Below are positions 44,917-54,371 of a stretch of DNA of 64,000 nt, piece after piece (positions within the stretch are counted from its first letter, which is position 1; each line of letters opens with the position of its first letter). Source of the DNA: Bacteroidota bacterium (GTDB lineage Bacteria > Bacteroidota > Bacteroidia > Flavobacteriales > Flavobacteriaceae); the NCBI GenBank assembly GCA_018267095.1, contig JAFDZC010000004.1:62001-126000 (forward strand), in the 5' to 3' direction. The position numbers and the translations under genes were made by a program. The notes beneath the pieces were generated by a model that saw only the letters and a program-made list of their open reading frames with translations, was not told the origin of the DNA and made no database searches.

Positions 44917-46370
44917 GAAAAAACATTCAAATAATAGGCTCAGGATTTTCGTCAATGGCGGCCGCATGCTATTTGGCACAAGCCGGACATCAAGTAACTG
45001 TATATGAAAAAAACAGTACCGTGGGTGGCCGAGCTCGACAGCTCAAACGCGACGGTTTCACTTTTGATATTGGCCCAACTTGGTATTGGATGCCCGACAT
45101 ATTTGAACGCTTTTTTGCAGATTTTGGCAAGAAACCAACCGATTATTACAGCTTAAAAAAATTAGCTCCGGCTTACAGTGTTTATTTTAGCGATGGCGCT
45201 CAGGTAACGATATCAGATTCACTAGAAGAAATAGCACGCACTTTTGAAACCATTGAATCGGGCAGCGGTGTCAAACTCAAGAAATTCATTGAATCGGCCA
45301 GAGAAAATTACAATATTGCTATCGGTGATTTGGTGTATCGCCCGGGACAATCATTTACCGAGCTCATTACTTGGGAAACCTTTAAAAAATTTGGTTTGTT
45401 CTTAAAGAACATCAGCTCGGAAATGCGCAAACAATTCAAAAATGAAAAGCTTATTCGCATTCTTGAATTTCCGGTTTTGTTTCTCGGAGCTAAACCATCC
45501 GATACGCCTTATTTCTACAATTTTATGAATTATGCCGATTTTGGATTGGGTACTTGGCATCCTGAAAATGGCATGTACGGGGTGGTTCAAGCCATGGAAA
45601 AATTAGCGCGTGAACTCGGAGTTCAATTTGAATGCAACAGCAAAGTTTCAGAAATTGTTGTTGAAAATAACCAAGTGGTTGGATTGGTCGTGAATGGTAA
45701 TTTCGTTGCAAGCGATGTGGTTTTGAGTGGCGCCGATTATCATCATACCGAAACTTTACTTCCTGAGAACAATCGTCAATTCAGTGAAAACTATTGGGAT
45801 AAGAAAACTTTTGCTCCCTCATCATTGTTATTTTATGTAGGATTTGACAAAAAAATCAAAAACGTCGAGCATCATACCTTGTTTTTTGATGCCGATTTTG
45901 ATGCGCATGCGTCGGCAATTTATGATCGGCCTGAGTGGCCTGAGGACCCGATGTTTTATGCGAGTTTTCCATCGATTACCGATGCACACGTTGCACCTGA
46001 AGGTTGCGAGGCGGCTATCTTTTTAATTCCGTTGGCACCCGGTTTGGAAGACAGCGAACAAATGCGCGAACACTATTTCAATTTGCTTCTCGACCGACTA
46101 GAAATCAATACCCAACAATCACTCAAAAAACACGTCATGTTTAAAGAATCTTTTGGTATCAACGATTTCAAAGAACAATACAATTCCTACAAAGGAAACG
46201 CTTACGGACTGGCCAATACCCTGTTACAAACCGCTTTTTTAAGGCCGGGACTCAAAAGCAAGAAAATCAATCAACTCTATTTTACCGGACAGCTTACTGT
46301 GCCCGGGCCTGGTGTTCCTCCTGCCCTAATTTCAGGAAAACTAGCCGCCGGTTTAATCCAAAAAAATTAG
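44913..46370 (+). CDS. crtI: Phytoene desaturase
   Basis: CrtI turns phytoene into lycopene by successive desaturations. The 485-residue flavoprotein has an N-terminal FAD-binding fold (IIGSGFSSMAAACYLAQAG), GGRARQLKRDGFTFDIGPTWYWMPD, and the C-terminal YFTGQLTVPGPGVPPALISGKLAA typical of CrtI. It is coupled to the regulator gene by ATGA and followed after 4 nt by crtB. Confidence 0.95.
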   Translation: MRKNIQIIGSGFSSMAAACYLAQAGHQVTVYEKNSTVGGRARQLKRDGFTFDIGPTWYWMPDIFERFFADFGKKPTDYYSLKKLAPAYSVYFSDGAQVTISDSLEEIARTFETIESGSGVKLKKFIESARENYNIAIGDLVYRPGQSFTELITWETFKKFGLFLKNISSEMRKQFKNEKLIRILEFPVLFLGAKPSDTPYFYNFMNYADFGLGTWHPENGMYGVVQAMEKLARELGVQFECNSKVSEIVVENNQVVGLVVNGNFVASDVVLSGADYHHTETLLPENNRQFSENYWDKKTFAPSSLLFYVGFDKKIKNVEHHTLFFDADFDAHASAIYDRPEWPEDPMFYASFPSITDAHVAPEGCEAAIFLIPLAPGLEDSEQMREHYFNLLLDRLEINTQQSLKKHVMFKESFGINDFKEQYNSYKGNAYGLANTLLQTAFLRPGLKSKKINQLYFTGQLTVPGPGVPPALISGKLAAGLIQKN

Positions 46371-46374
46371 CATT

Positions 46375-47214
46375 ATGAAAGCACTATTCGACACCGTTTC
46401 TAATCAATGCAGCAGAACTGTAACCAAAGCTTACAGTACCTCTTTTTCAACAGCGGTGCAGCTATTAGCACCCAGCATTCGTCAAGATATTTACAATATT
46501 TATGGGTTTGTGCGTTTGGCCGATGAAATCGTTGACAGTTTTCACGATTACGATAAATCAGCCTTGTTCGCTCAATTTGAAGTTGATTTAGAAAGTGCAC
46601 TACAGCAGAAAATCAGTTTGAATCCAGTACTCAATGCATTTCAGCATACGGTGCACAAATATCAAATTTCACGTGACCTTATTGATGCTTTTATGAAAAG
46701 TATGAAGGCCGATTTGACCAAAACCATATATCATTCGCAAGCAGAATATGAAGATTACATTTATGGTTCTGCTGATGTGGTTGGCTTGATGTGTCTGAAG
46801 GTTTTTGTTAAAGGAAATGATGAGAAATATCAAGATCTTAAAGGTGCGGCGATGAAACTCGGTTCAGCATTTCAGAAAGTAAATTTTTTGCGCGATCTCA
46901 AAGCCGATTTTGAACAACTCAACAGAACATATTTTCCTAATACAGATTTGAACGAGCTCAACGAACAAACCAAGCAACAAATTATTGAAGAAATCGAAGC
47001 TGATTTTAAAGCCGGTTATGAAGGCATCGTTCTGCTTCCGCTTGAAGCTAAACTCGGTGTATATACTGCTTATGTTTACTACAAAAAGTTGCTTGCAAAA
47101 CTCAAACAAACGCCGTCCACACAAATCAAACAAACGCGCATCAGAGTTCCGGATTACGAAAAATACGGCCTGTTCGCCAAATGTTATTTAAGCTATAAAC
47201 TCAAATTTATTTAA
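46375..47214 (+). CDS. crtB: Phytoene synthase
   Basis: CrtB condenses two geranylgeranyl diphosphates to phytoene. The 279-residue protein shows YSTSFSTAV, the first aspartate-rich motif in RLADEIVDSFHDYD, GSADVVGLMCLKVF and the second metal-binding region KVNFLRDLKADFEQLNRTYFP. It is the middle gene of crtI-crtB-crtZ. Confidence 0.94.
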   Translation: MKALFDTVSNQCSRTVTKAYSTSFSTAVQLLAPSIRQDIYNIYGFVRLADEIVDSFHDYDKSALFAQFEVDLESALQQKISLNPVLNAFQHTVHKYQISRDLIDAFMKSMKADLTKTIYHSQAEYEDYIYGSADVVGLMCLKVFVKGNDEKYQDLKGAAMKLGSAFQKVNFLRDLKADFEQLNRTYFPNTDLNELNEQTKQQIIEEIEADFKAGYEGIVLLPLEAKLGVYTAYVYYKKLLAKLKQTPSTQIKQTRIRVPDYEKYGLFAKCYLSYKLKFI

Positions 47215-47219
47215 TCGCA

Positions 47220-47666
47220 ATGATGGCTCTTCAAATTCTGGCTTTTTTACTAACTTTTTGCCTGATGGAATTCATGGCTTGGTTCAGTCATAAATATATT
47301 ATGCATGGATTTTTGTGGTATCTGCACGCTGATCATCACAAAAAAGACCACGACTCATGGTTTGAGCGAAATGACGCTTTTTTTATTTTTTATGCTGTGG
47401 TAAGTGTTGGCTTTTTTCTTTTATGGCAATACGATATTTTATCGGTTGGATTGGCCATTGGTTTGGGGATATTTGCCTATGGTTGCGCTTACTTTTTAGT
47501 ACACGATATCTTTATCCATCAACGCATCAAATGGTTCAGAAACGCCAACAACCGCTATGCAAAAGCCGTCAGACGCGCACACAAAATGCATCACAAACAC
47601 ATTGGCAAAGAAGATGGTGAGTGTTTTGGGATGCTCGTGGTTCCGTTTAAATATTTCAAAAATTGA
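47220..47666 (+). CDS. crtZ: Beta-carotene hydroxylase
   Basis: CrtZ adds hydroxyl groups to beta-carotene rings, giving zeaxanthin. The 148-residue membrane protein has the di-iron histidine motifs SHKYIMHGF, HADHHKKDHD, HDIFIHQRIKW and HKMHHKHIGKEDGE. A lycopene cyclase (crtY) is not in this window and must be elsewhere if zeaxanthin is the product. It lies 5 nt after crtB and before a strong terminator. Confidence 0.93.
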   Translation: MMALQILAFLLTFCLMEFMAWFSHKYIMHGFLWYLHADHHKKDHDSWFERNDAFFIFYAVVSVGFFLLWQYDILSVGLAIGLGIFAYGCAYFLVHDIFIHQRIKWFRNANNRYAKAVRRAHKMHHKHIGKEDGECFGMLVVPFKYFKN

Positions 47667-47670
47667 TATA

Positions 47671-47703
47671 AAAAAAGCCTTCTGACATTCGGAAGGCTTT
47701 TTT
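47671..47703. terminator. Bidirectional terminator after crtZ
   Basis: A 12-bp perfect stem (AAAAAAGCCTTC with its complement) with a 9-nt loop, flanked by A and T tracts. It lies between crtZ and the convergent DUF4252 gene and can serve both. Confidence 0.85.
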
Positions 47704-47725
47704 ATTTGATTAATGATTTTATTTT

Positions 47726-48265
47726 TTATGGAGTCATCATCGATTGAAGCGGTTTGAGTTGCTCCAAATCAATGTTGGCATTTTTAAGTACTGAAATCAT
47801 ATTGAGAATCGCATTCGGATTCATGTCTTTGCCCAAAACACGCACAATGGCAAATCCGTTTTCGGATCGGTTGGCATAAATCACAAATTCTTCTATGTGA
47901 TCATCCACACCAACATAACTCACCGAAGCGCCGTCTTTTCCGGAACCAACTTTAATCAACTCTTGATATTTGGTATCTTTTAAAATGGCTTTGACCTGAG
48001 CGCGCTCGGCTTCGAATTGCTTTTCATTTTCTGGATTTCGCTTGAAAGCCAAAACGTTGATTTTCTCAAAAGAAGCCAACGCAGAACGTTGTTCTTCAGT
48101 TAATTTGGCCTTGTCGACGTTCAAAATATTGGGCGAGACATCCAAAGAAATAAAGTCTTTCTTTTCGGCATTCTGAACAAAATATTTTTGCAAACTCGGG
48201 TTTTGGTCGCAGCTCACCAACAAGGCAAACCAACCAAAAAGTGTAAAGGCTAAAATCTTTTTCAT
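47726..48265 (-). CDS. DUF4252 lipoprotein
   Basis: A 179-residue lipoprotein (LLVSC, Cys18) of the DUF4252 family, with EEQRSALASFEKINVLAFKR and EFVIYANRSENGFAIVRVLG. DUF4252 proteins often accompany ECF sigma/anti-sigma genes in Bacteroidetes; no activity is known. Start 48265 opens the signal peptide; an upstream start at 48319 lies inside the neighbouring gene. It follows its paralogue by 1 nt. Confidence 0.82.
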   Translation of the reverse strand: MKKILAFTLFGWFALLVSCDQNPSLQKYFVQNAEKKDFISLDVSPNILNVDKAKLTEEQRSALASFEKINVLAFKRNPENEKQFEAERAQVKAILKDTKYQELIKVGSGKDGASVSYVGVDDHIEEFVIYANRSENGFAIVRVLGKDMNPNAILNMISVLKNANIDLEQLKPLQSMMTP

Positions 48266-48266
48266 C

Positions 48267-48815
48267 TTACTTCGGACCTTTAGAGCCTTTCGGGCCTTTG
48301 GTTGCTTTTTTGAGTTCATTTCCGCCCGGGAATCTCATTTTGTCGGTCAAAAGCGAAATCTCATCCAAGTCAAAATCACCGGTCAGCGACATCAAAACCG
48401 TGTCTTCGTTTTTACCACCACCTTCAATAAACATCAAAAGTTCACGAATTTGGGTATCCTTCGCACCTGATTTAACCAAGATTTTAATGTTTCTTCCGGC
48501 ATCATTCACGCGCATTAATTCTTCCAGATTCGCTGATTTGACATATTGATTGGCCGCTGCGCGCATTTCATTTTCTACGCGCGTGCTTTTGGTAGTAAAC
48601 ACTTTTAAATTGTCTAGTTTTTTTATCAAATTGAGATACTGTTGCGCTTCTTTATCGCTGGCATCCATTTTTACTTTGCCCATCAGGTCAAACATTTTTT
48701 TGTTGACAATGATTGAAGTTACATCGTCTTGTCCGTCAAATTTGTCAAAAGCATTTTGAGCGAACATGGTTGCTGAAAACACAACAGCACATAGGGTAAT
48801 TAAAACTTTTTTCAT
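48267..48815 (-). CDS. Secreted DUF4252 protein with GPKGSKGPK tail
   Basis: A 182-residue exported protein with a signal peptide (AVVFSATMFAQ). The DUF4252 pattern is visible in LDNLKVFTTKSTRVENEM and NIKILVKSGAKDTQIRELL. The C-terminus ends in the collagen-like GPKGSKGPK. It is the first of the two DUF4252 genes after the anti-sigma gene and may be a target of the adjacent sigma factor. Function unknown. Confidence 0.8.
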   Translation of the reverse strand: MKKVLITLCAVVFSATMFAQNAFDKFDGQDDVTSIIVNKKMFDLMGKVKMDASDKEAQQYLNLIKKLDNLKVFTTKSTRVENEMRAAANQYVKSANLEELMRVNDAGRNIKILVKSGAKDTQIRELLMFIEGGGKNEDTVLMSLTGDFDLDEISLLTDKMRFPGGNELKKATKGPKGSKGPK

Positions 48816-48857
48816 GATTTTAAAATTTTGATTGATTTATAATTAATTGATGATTGA

Positions 48858-49313
48858 TTACTCGGTGATGAAAATTTTGTTTTTGGTTTCTTCATAGGTT
48901 TCAATGTATTGAATGCTGTTCACGCCTACATTCACATGGCCTGAAAGCAATTCCAATGCTTTGCGGGTTTCTCTAAAAGCAACTTCCGGGTCGTCATAAG
49001 TTCCGTAAGTCGTTTTTATGGATGTTGCATTAGAAAATGGCTGAATTGTAAAATACCCAACACCCAACAAAACTGCAACTGAAGCGGCTGCCAGATATAT
49101 CTTCCAGGTTTTTTTAGCCGACGGAAATTCTTGATTTAAAGCCAGCGTTTGTTCTTTTTCACGATTGTAATAAGCAAACATCGCTTGGTATTCTTTGAGG
49201 TGTTCGGCTACCAAATCAGACGAAAAATAGGCGCGCAATTCTTGTTCTTGCGCGAGCGTTGTTTCGCCTTCAAAATACTTTTCTAATAGTTGTTCAATTA
49301 CTGCTGATTCCAT
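48858..49313 (-). CDS. Putative anti-sigma factor
   Basis: A 151-residue protein. The N-terminal cytoplasmic helical region (VIEQLLEKYFEGETTLAQEQEL) is followed by a single membrane span (residues ~71-90) and a C-terminal periplasmic part. The layout fits a FecR/anti-sigma-type regulator without a zinc motif. It overlaps the sigma gene by 20 nt and likely binds and restrains it. Confidence 0.75.
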   Translation of the reverse strand: MESAVIEQLLEKYFEGETTLAQEQELRAYFSSDLVAEHLKEYQAMFAYYNREKEQTLALNQEFPSAKKTWKIYLAAASVAVLLGVGYFTIQPFSNATSIKTTYGTYDDPEVAFRETRKALELLSGHVNVGVNSIQYIETYEETKNKIFITE

Positions 49314-49812
49314 ACTGATGGGTTTTGGTCATATATTCGCGAATAGCTTTGCGTCCGCGTGAAAGTGCCACTCGAATAGCGGTTTCATTCATGTCGAGGA
49401 TTTCGGCTATTTCTGAAAATTCATATTGTTCTACTTCGCGCAACTGAATAATGAGCTTTTGTTGCTCAGGTAAAAAATTCAATCCGCGCTCTATCCATTG
49501 TAAATCATCGTTGGCTTCAATATGTCGGAGCACACCGGCCTGTTTGTCGGCGTATTGATTGTGGGCAATGGTCAATTGCGAAGCGCGTTTTGATTTGAGT
49601 TGATCCAAACAATAATTCTTGGTGATGGTCATGGCCAAAGCCTCAACGCTGTTGTATTGCTGCAGGGTTTCATTTTTTTTCCAAAGGCGCAACATGACTT
49701 CTTGAGTAGCATCTTCGGCCTCCTCGGCACTGATAAGCAATCGCTTAGCCAGGCGGTAAACCTTATCCTTAAACGGATGAATGAGATGCACAAACTCTTG
49801 AGAATTCATTGA
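49294..49812 (-). CDS. ECF-family RNA polymerase sigma factor
   Basis: A 172-residue sigma-70 ECF protein. Region 2 is in FKDKVYRLAKRLLISAEEAEDATQEVMLRLWKK. Region 4 is in LPEQQKLIIQLREVEQYEFSEIAEILDMNETAIRVALSRGRKAI. Start 49812 fits the family. The gene is followed by the anti-sigma candidate and two DUF4252 genes, a common Bacteroidetes arrangement. The inducing signal is unknown. Confidence 0.9.
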   Translation of the reverse strand, partial: SMNSQEFVHLIHPFKDKVYRLAKRLLISAEEAEDATQEVMLRLWKKNETLQQYNSVEALAMTITKNYCLDQLKSKRASQLTIAHNQYADKQAGVLRHIEANDDLQWIERGLNFLPEQQKLIIQLREVEQYEFSEIAEILDMNETAIRVALSRGRKAIREYMTKTHQYGISSN

Positions 49813-49920
49813 AAATGTTTTAGTCAACTTGGTCAAGACGAACCGTCAATAGTTTTGTTACAAGACCGTAAAAAATTATCTGAATTTAGGTAAATTTACG
49901 CGGTTGACACTTGATAAATC

Positions 49921-51375
49921 ATGAAAAAAACGCGACTCTTTTGGATATTAACGGCTTTAACTGCTTTGGTTATTGGTTGCGAGGTTCAAGACGACAATGA
50001 AGTGCCCAAAGAAATCGAAGTCCAGAATTTTGTTTGGAAAGGCCTCAACTTATATTATCTCTGGCAAAAAGATGTTCCAGATTTGGCAGATAATCGATTT
50101 GCCAATCAATCAGATTTGAATTCATTTTTGTCACAATATTCCGACCCAAAAGTTTTGTTTCAAAATTTACTCAACAAACCCATAAGTCAATATCCAACGC
50201 CCGGTGAAGCCATTGACCGATTCAGCGTTATTTTTTCAGATTACACCCAACTTGAAGGCATCCTTTCGGGCACCACACTCAACAACGGTTTAGAAATTGG
50301 TCTTTACTACAAAAACAATTCGCAAACCGAGGTTTTTGGCGTGGTTAAATATGTTTTGCCCAATTCAGATGCTGCTGCTAAAAATGTTCGTCGCGGAGAT
50401 ATATTTTACGCCATTGATGGAACTTCGCTCAATGCAACCAATTACAGAACTTTGCTGGCATCCAACAGTTATACACTTAACTTAGCCAATTATGACGACG
50501 GTAACATCACACCTAACGGACAAAGTGTTTTGCTGAATAAATCTGTGATTTCAGAAAATCCGGTTCATATTAATTCAGTGATTGAATCGGGTGCGCATCG
50601 AATTGGTTATTTGATGTACAATGGCTTTTATCCGAATTATGAATCGGCACTCAATCAAGCTTTTGCACAACTCAAGTCTGCTGGCATTACCGAATTGGTT
50701 TTGGATTTACGATACAATTCCGGTGGCTCTATAGCTACAGCAACGCGACTGGCCAGCATGATCACCGGACAATTTTCTGGGCAACTTTTTGCCAAAGAAC
50801 AATGGAACGCCAAAGTAGAATCATACTACAACAGCCACGGATGGAGCAATCAGTTTTACGATTTATTCACCAACAAGCTCGGCAACGGTGAAGCGATTCA
50901 AAGTTTACGTTTGACTAAAATTTGGATACTAACGTCAAAATCAACAGCTTCAGCCAGTGAACTCGTCATCAATGGACTCAAACCATACATGCAAGTGAAG
51001 CAAATTGGTGATTGGACCGTAGGCAAAAATGTGGGCTCTATCACGCTGTATGATGCTCCAAATTTCAGTAAAACCGGTATCAACACGCATCATCGTTATG
51101 CTATGCAACCGTTGGTATTAAAAATCGTCAACAAAGACGGTTTTGGCGATTACATCAATGGCCTTGAGCCGGAGATTCAATACAAAGAAAATCTAGGTCA
51201 AATGGGTATTTTGGGCCAAGCCGACGAGCCTTTACTACAAAAAGCCATACAAAATATTACAGGTGCCGGACGATTGATTTCAACTCCTTCGGGTAATTAC
51301 AAAGCAGTAAAAGATCAAAGAATGGAAGTTCAACTGCAATCCGAAATGTACAAAGACAACTTTAAACTTCCATAA
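49921..51375 (+). CDS. S41-family (C-terminal processing) protease, lipoprotein
   Basis: A 484-residue lipoprotein (LVIGC, Cys20). An S41 N-terminal domain (VWKGLNLYYLWQKDVPDL) is followed by a PDZ-like domain (residues ~120-200) and the S41 peptidase domain. That domain has DLRYNSGG and T-S-K-S-T-A-S-A-S-E, in which Ser344 is the likely nucleophile. It cleaves proteins in the periplasm or at the outer membrane; the substrate is unknown. It stands alone, divergent from the sigma gene. Confidence 0.9.
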   Translation: MKKTRLFWILTALTALVIGCEVQDDNEVPKEIEVQNFVWKGLNLYYLWQKDVPDLADNRFANQSDLNSFLSQYSDPKVLFQNLLNKPISQYPTPGEAIDRFSVIFSDYTQLEGILSGTTLNNGLEIGLYYKNNSQTEVFGVVKYVLPNSDAAAKNVRRGDIFYAIDGTSLNATNYRTLLASNSYTLNLANYDDGNITPNGQSVLLNKSVISENPVHINSVIESGAHRIGYLMYNGFYPNYESALNQAFAQLKSAGITELVLDLRYNSGGSIATATRLASMITGQFSGQLFAKEQWNAKVESYYNSHGWSNQFYDLFTNKLGNGEAIQSLRLTKIWILTSKSTASASELVINGLKPYMQVKQIGDWTVGKNVGSITLYDAPNFSKTGINTHHRYAMQPLVLKIVNKDGFGDYINGLEPEIQYKENLGQMGILGQADEPLLQKAIQNITGAGRLISTPSGNYKAVKDQRMEVQLQSEMYKDNFKLP

Positions 51376-51377
51376 AA

Positions 51378-51400
51378 AAGGCCCTGTTTCCAGAGCCTTG
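51378..51400. terminator. Hairpin between convergent protease and BtuG-like genes
   Basis: AAGGCCCTG pairs with CAGAGCCTT (one mismatch) around a short loop, flanked by an A tract on the left and a T-rich stretch on the right. It lies between two convergent stops. Confidence 0.6.
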
Positions 51401-51406
51401 ATTTTA

Positions 51407-52495
51407 TTATAAGTTGAAGTAAAATCCGTTGGGTCCAATGCCGGTTTCAATGGTTCTGAGCAAAGTGCCAATGGCAACTCCTCCATCACCTGATGAATAA
51501 ATCAAAGCTTCACCATTGACATCAAATGTTTTGGCATCAGCTATGTAAATTCGATTGTTTTTCACGGCAAATCCGTATATATTGGTCGCGGTTGTTGTAA
51601 ACGCTTTTGTTGTTGGTAAATCCGTCGCTGTAAGTGGCATCTTGAACACATCATTCCCAACGGTATAAAATAGGTTGCTACCAAACACCGCAAATTGTCC
51701 GACATGTTTTTTATCTGTAAGACTGAATGTCTTTACAACTAATTGACTATTCACATCAACTTTCATGATTTTTCCTTCGTTTTCATTCGCGGCTACTGGA
51801 TAACTTGACTTTCCATTGCAGGAAATCCACAAAAAACCACTGTCATCCATCATCATCGTGTCTGGCATATCACCCACTGCAATAGATCCGCTCACCGATT
51901 GAGTTGTTGCATCAATAACAGAAATTGAATTCCCAACCGACGCCAAATCATTATGTGCTACATATAATTTTCCGTTGTTGGCCATAATTTTGTTCGGAAA
52001 ATCAGCAACTGTAATTGTGCTTTCGACCGTGTTACTAGCCAAATTAACAACCGCAACAAAACCTGAACCGGCAAAAGAAACCCAGTTGGTTACAAAGGCT
52101 TTACCATTGGCAAAAGCTATGTAGCGTGGCATACTAAGTCCGGTAGTGATAGCACCAACTTTCTTGAAAGAATAGCGATTAACCACTTCAATTTTATTGC
52201 TTCCGCTGACTACAATATAAGCCAAATCGCCATTAAAACCAATACTTTGTCCGGTTCTTCCAAGTGTTTCGGATGGGTTTTCAGTGTAAAATATCTCTGG
52301 GTTCACCTCAGACAAGTCAAAAGAAACATAGTTAACTTCTGCTTCATTTTGGTCATATCGCCCTTCATTAAGCACCAAAATACCGCTGTCATAATCGCCT
52401 TTGGGAGTGTAACTGTTAGATTCGGTATCGTTAGAACATGAAGCCAGCGAAAATATTCCGGCAATTGCTAAAAATAATAGTTTGTTGATTTTCAT
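51407..52495 (-). CDS. Surface beta-propeller lipoprotein, BtuG-like
   Basis: A 362-residue lipoprotein (SLASC, Cys20) made of YncE/DUF5074-type beta-propeller repeats (recurring GDLAYIVVSGSNKIEVVN, NGKAFVTNW, NGKLYVAHND). In Bacteroides, BtuG is a propeller lipoprotein that binds cobalamin tightly and sits on BtuB. This gene follows btuB by 2 nt under the same riboswitch, which supports the same role. The exact family match to BtuG should be tested. Confidence 0.75.
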   Translation of the reverse strand: MKINKLLFLAIAGIFSLASCSNDTESNSYTPKGDYDSGILVLNEGRYDQNEAEVNYVSFDLSEVNPEIFYTENPSETLGRTGQSIGFNGDLAYIVVSGSNKIEVVNRYSFKKVGAITTGLSMPRYIAFANGKAFVTNWVSFAGSGFVAVVNLASNTVESTITVADFPNKIMANNGKLYVAHNDLASVGNSISVIDATTQSVSGSIAVGDMPDTMMMDDSGFLWISCNGKSSYPVAANENEGKIMKVDVNSQLVVKTFSLTDKKHVGQFAVFGSNLFYTVGNDVFKMPLTATDLPTTKAFTTTATNIYGFAVKNNRIYIADAKTFDVNGEALIYSSGDGGVAIGTLLRTIETGIGPNGFYFNL

Positions 52496-52497
52496 AA

Positions 52498-54330
52498 TTA
52501 TAATTTAAGATTTAGTTGAATTTGATAATTTCTGCCGGGCATCGGACAGCCTGGTACACTTTGATATAATTCATTCGTGATATTTTGTATTTGAACTCCA
52601 AAACCGCCCTCCACAATTGATTTAAATTGGTAAAAAACACCCGCATTAGCCACCGCATAATGAGTTAAAGCCGCGTTGTGATCGGCCAGCGTGTAGACTT
52701 TTCCCGAATAAACCAACTGACCAAAACAGCGGAATCCTTTGTATGCATAGGCCAAACCAGTGGTAAGCTTGTGCATCGGAACATAAGTGAGTTGCAATTT
52801 TCGCTTTTGATCTTCAGAAACGGTATATCCGTAATTTGCTTGCAATTCTATTTGATGTTTTTTGAATACAAATCGGTTTTTGAGCGAAGATTCAATGCCA
52901 TAAACCTTGACCGAAGCAACATTCATCGGACTCCAAATAGATCCGTTTATGGGTTGCCACTGAATCAAATCTTGCATTTGGTTGTGGTAAGCCGTCAAGT
53001 TAAATTGCATTTTTTTAAAGCTAAACTCTTGACCTAATTCAACCTGAAAAGATTCTTCAGCCTTTAAATTCGGATTGCCGCCGGGCTGCCAAAACAAATC
53101 ATTAAATGTGGGCATTCTAAAATTGCGCGATGCATTCGACCGAATCACATAACTTTTAAACGGCTGATAAACGGCTCCGACCGAAAATAAAAACGGGCTT
53201 TTGTAGGCCGATGTTTGCTCTTGACGAATGCTGGCTTCGGTTGAAAATTGAGCACTCCAATTGATTTTAGTCAGCAAAGTTCCCGTACCAATAGGACGCT
53301 TTGACGAGCCAATATTAGCCCCATTTGCCTGTGTTTCAGTGAAGGAAACAACTGATTGCAATTCTACTTTTTTACTGATTTGATAGGATAATTCGGACTG
53401 AGCCAAAAAAGTTTGCGCCCGCGATGATTGAACATTCGGCAAGCGAAAATCAAAATAATATTGATATTGCTCAGATAAAAATGCGCCTTTGAAACGGCTT
53501 TTAAATCGCGCTTTTTCATAATACCACGAAAGCAAACTTCGCTGATTTAAATCGCGGTACATACTCTTGGGCGACGAACCGACAGGGCCGGTAAAATGCC
53601 TTTGACCATCATAAGTTTGTGTGTAAAATTGAATCGAATGATGGCTGTTGAATTGATAACCGAGCTGGGCATTCAAGCTCAAATTCTGGAATTGGCCATT
53701 TTGGTTTTTAAGCCCAGAAGTGCCCAAAAGCGGATAATCATTGTCCGATCGATTCATCGAAACTGAACCACCGACCGACCAATTTTTGTCACCGGTCGAA
53801 AGTTTATAATTAAGCCCGGATGCCGCAAAACTACCGTAATTCAACTGTAGGTTTTGTTTGAAATGTTGCTTAAAAAATAATTCGTTGTTCAAATGCACAC
53901 TTCCGCCAATGGCACTGCTTCCATAGGCCACGCTTCCGCCTCCGGCTTGAATGACCACTTGATCAAAATTCCACGAATTGATCGTATTGAAATCGGTTTG
54001 CCCGTTGAATTGTGAATTGATATTGATTCCGTTCCAAATCACCGCTGTTTGTTGAGCAGTCGTTCCTCTAAAGGTGGGCGAAGACACCATTCCGTAGCCG
54101 TTTTGCTTGAACGAAATAAGCGTATTGAATTGCAACAATTGTGTGAGTGAAGCCGGTTGCAGCGCTATAACCGAATCATTGAGTTTTTGTTTTGAAAGCG
54201 CTTGGGTATTGGTCCACAAACGCGCATCTGAAACCACGACTTCGCGCAATTTAACAATGCTGTCGTTCTGCGCCCAAACTAATGAACACAAAAGCAAAAA
54301 TGCTGATGATATAATTTTCTTTATCCTCAT
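52498..54330 (-). CDS. btuB: TonB-dependent cobalamin receptor
   Basis: A 610-residue outer-membrane receptor with signal peptide (LLLCSLVWAQ), a plug domain (GMVSSPTFRGTTAQQTAVIWNG) and a beta-barrel ending in IQLNLKL. A cobalamin riboswitch directly upstream and the adjoining btuFCD genes identify the substrate as a corrinoid. It imports cobalamin across the outer membrane using TonB energy. Confidence 0.9.
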   Translation of the reverse strand: MRIKKIISSAFLLLCSLVWAQNDSIVKLREVVVSDARLWTNTQALSKQKLNDSVIALQPASLTQLLQFNTLISFKQNGYGMVSSPTFRGTTAQQTAVIWNGININSQFNGQTDFNTINSWNFDQVVIQAGGGSVAYGSSAIGGSVHLNNELFFKQHFKQNLQLNYGSFAASGLNYKLSTGDKNWSVGGSVSMNRSDNDYPLLGTSGLKNQNGQFQNLSLNAQLGYQFNSHHSIQFYTQTYDGQRHFTGPVGSSPKSMYRDLNQRSLLSWYYEKARFKSRFKGAFLSEQYQYYFDFRLPNVQSSRAQTFLAQSELSYQISKKVELQSVVSFTETQANGANIGSSKRPIGTGTLLTKINWSAQFSTEASIRQEQTSAYKSPFLFSVGAVYQPFKSYVIRSNASRNFRMPTFNDLFWQPGGNPNLKAEESFQVELGQEFSFKKMQFNLTAYHNQMQDLIQWQPINGSIWSPMNVASVKVYGIESSLKNRFVFKKHQIELQANYGYTVSEDQKRKLQLTYVPMHKLTTGLAYAYKGFRCFGQLVYSGKVYTLADHNAALTHYAVANAGVFYQFKSIVEGGFGVQIQNITNELYQSVPGCPMPGRNYQIQLNLKL

Positions 54331-54371
54331 AATTTTCTGAATCTTTTTTCCCGAAGATTCGAAACTTTAAT

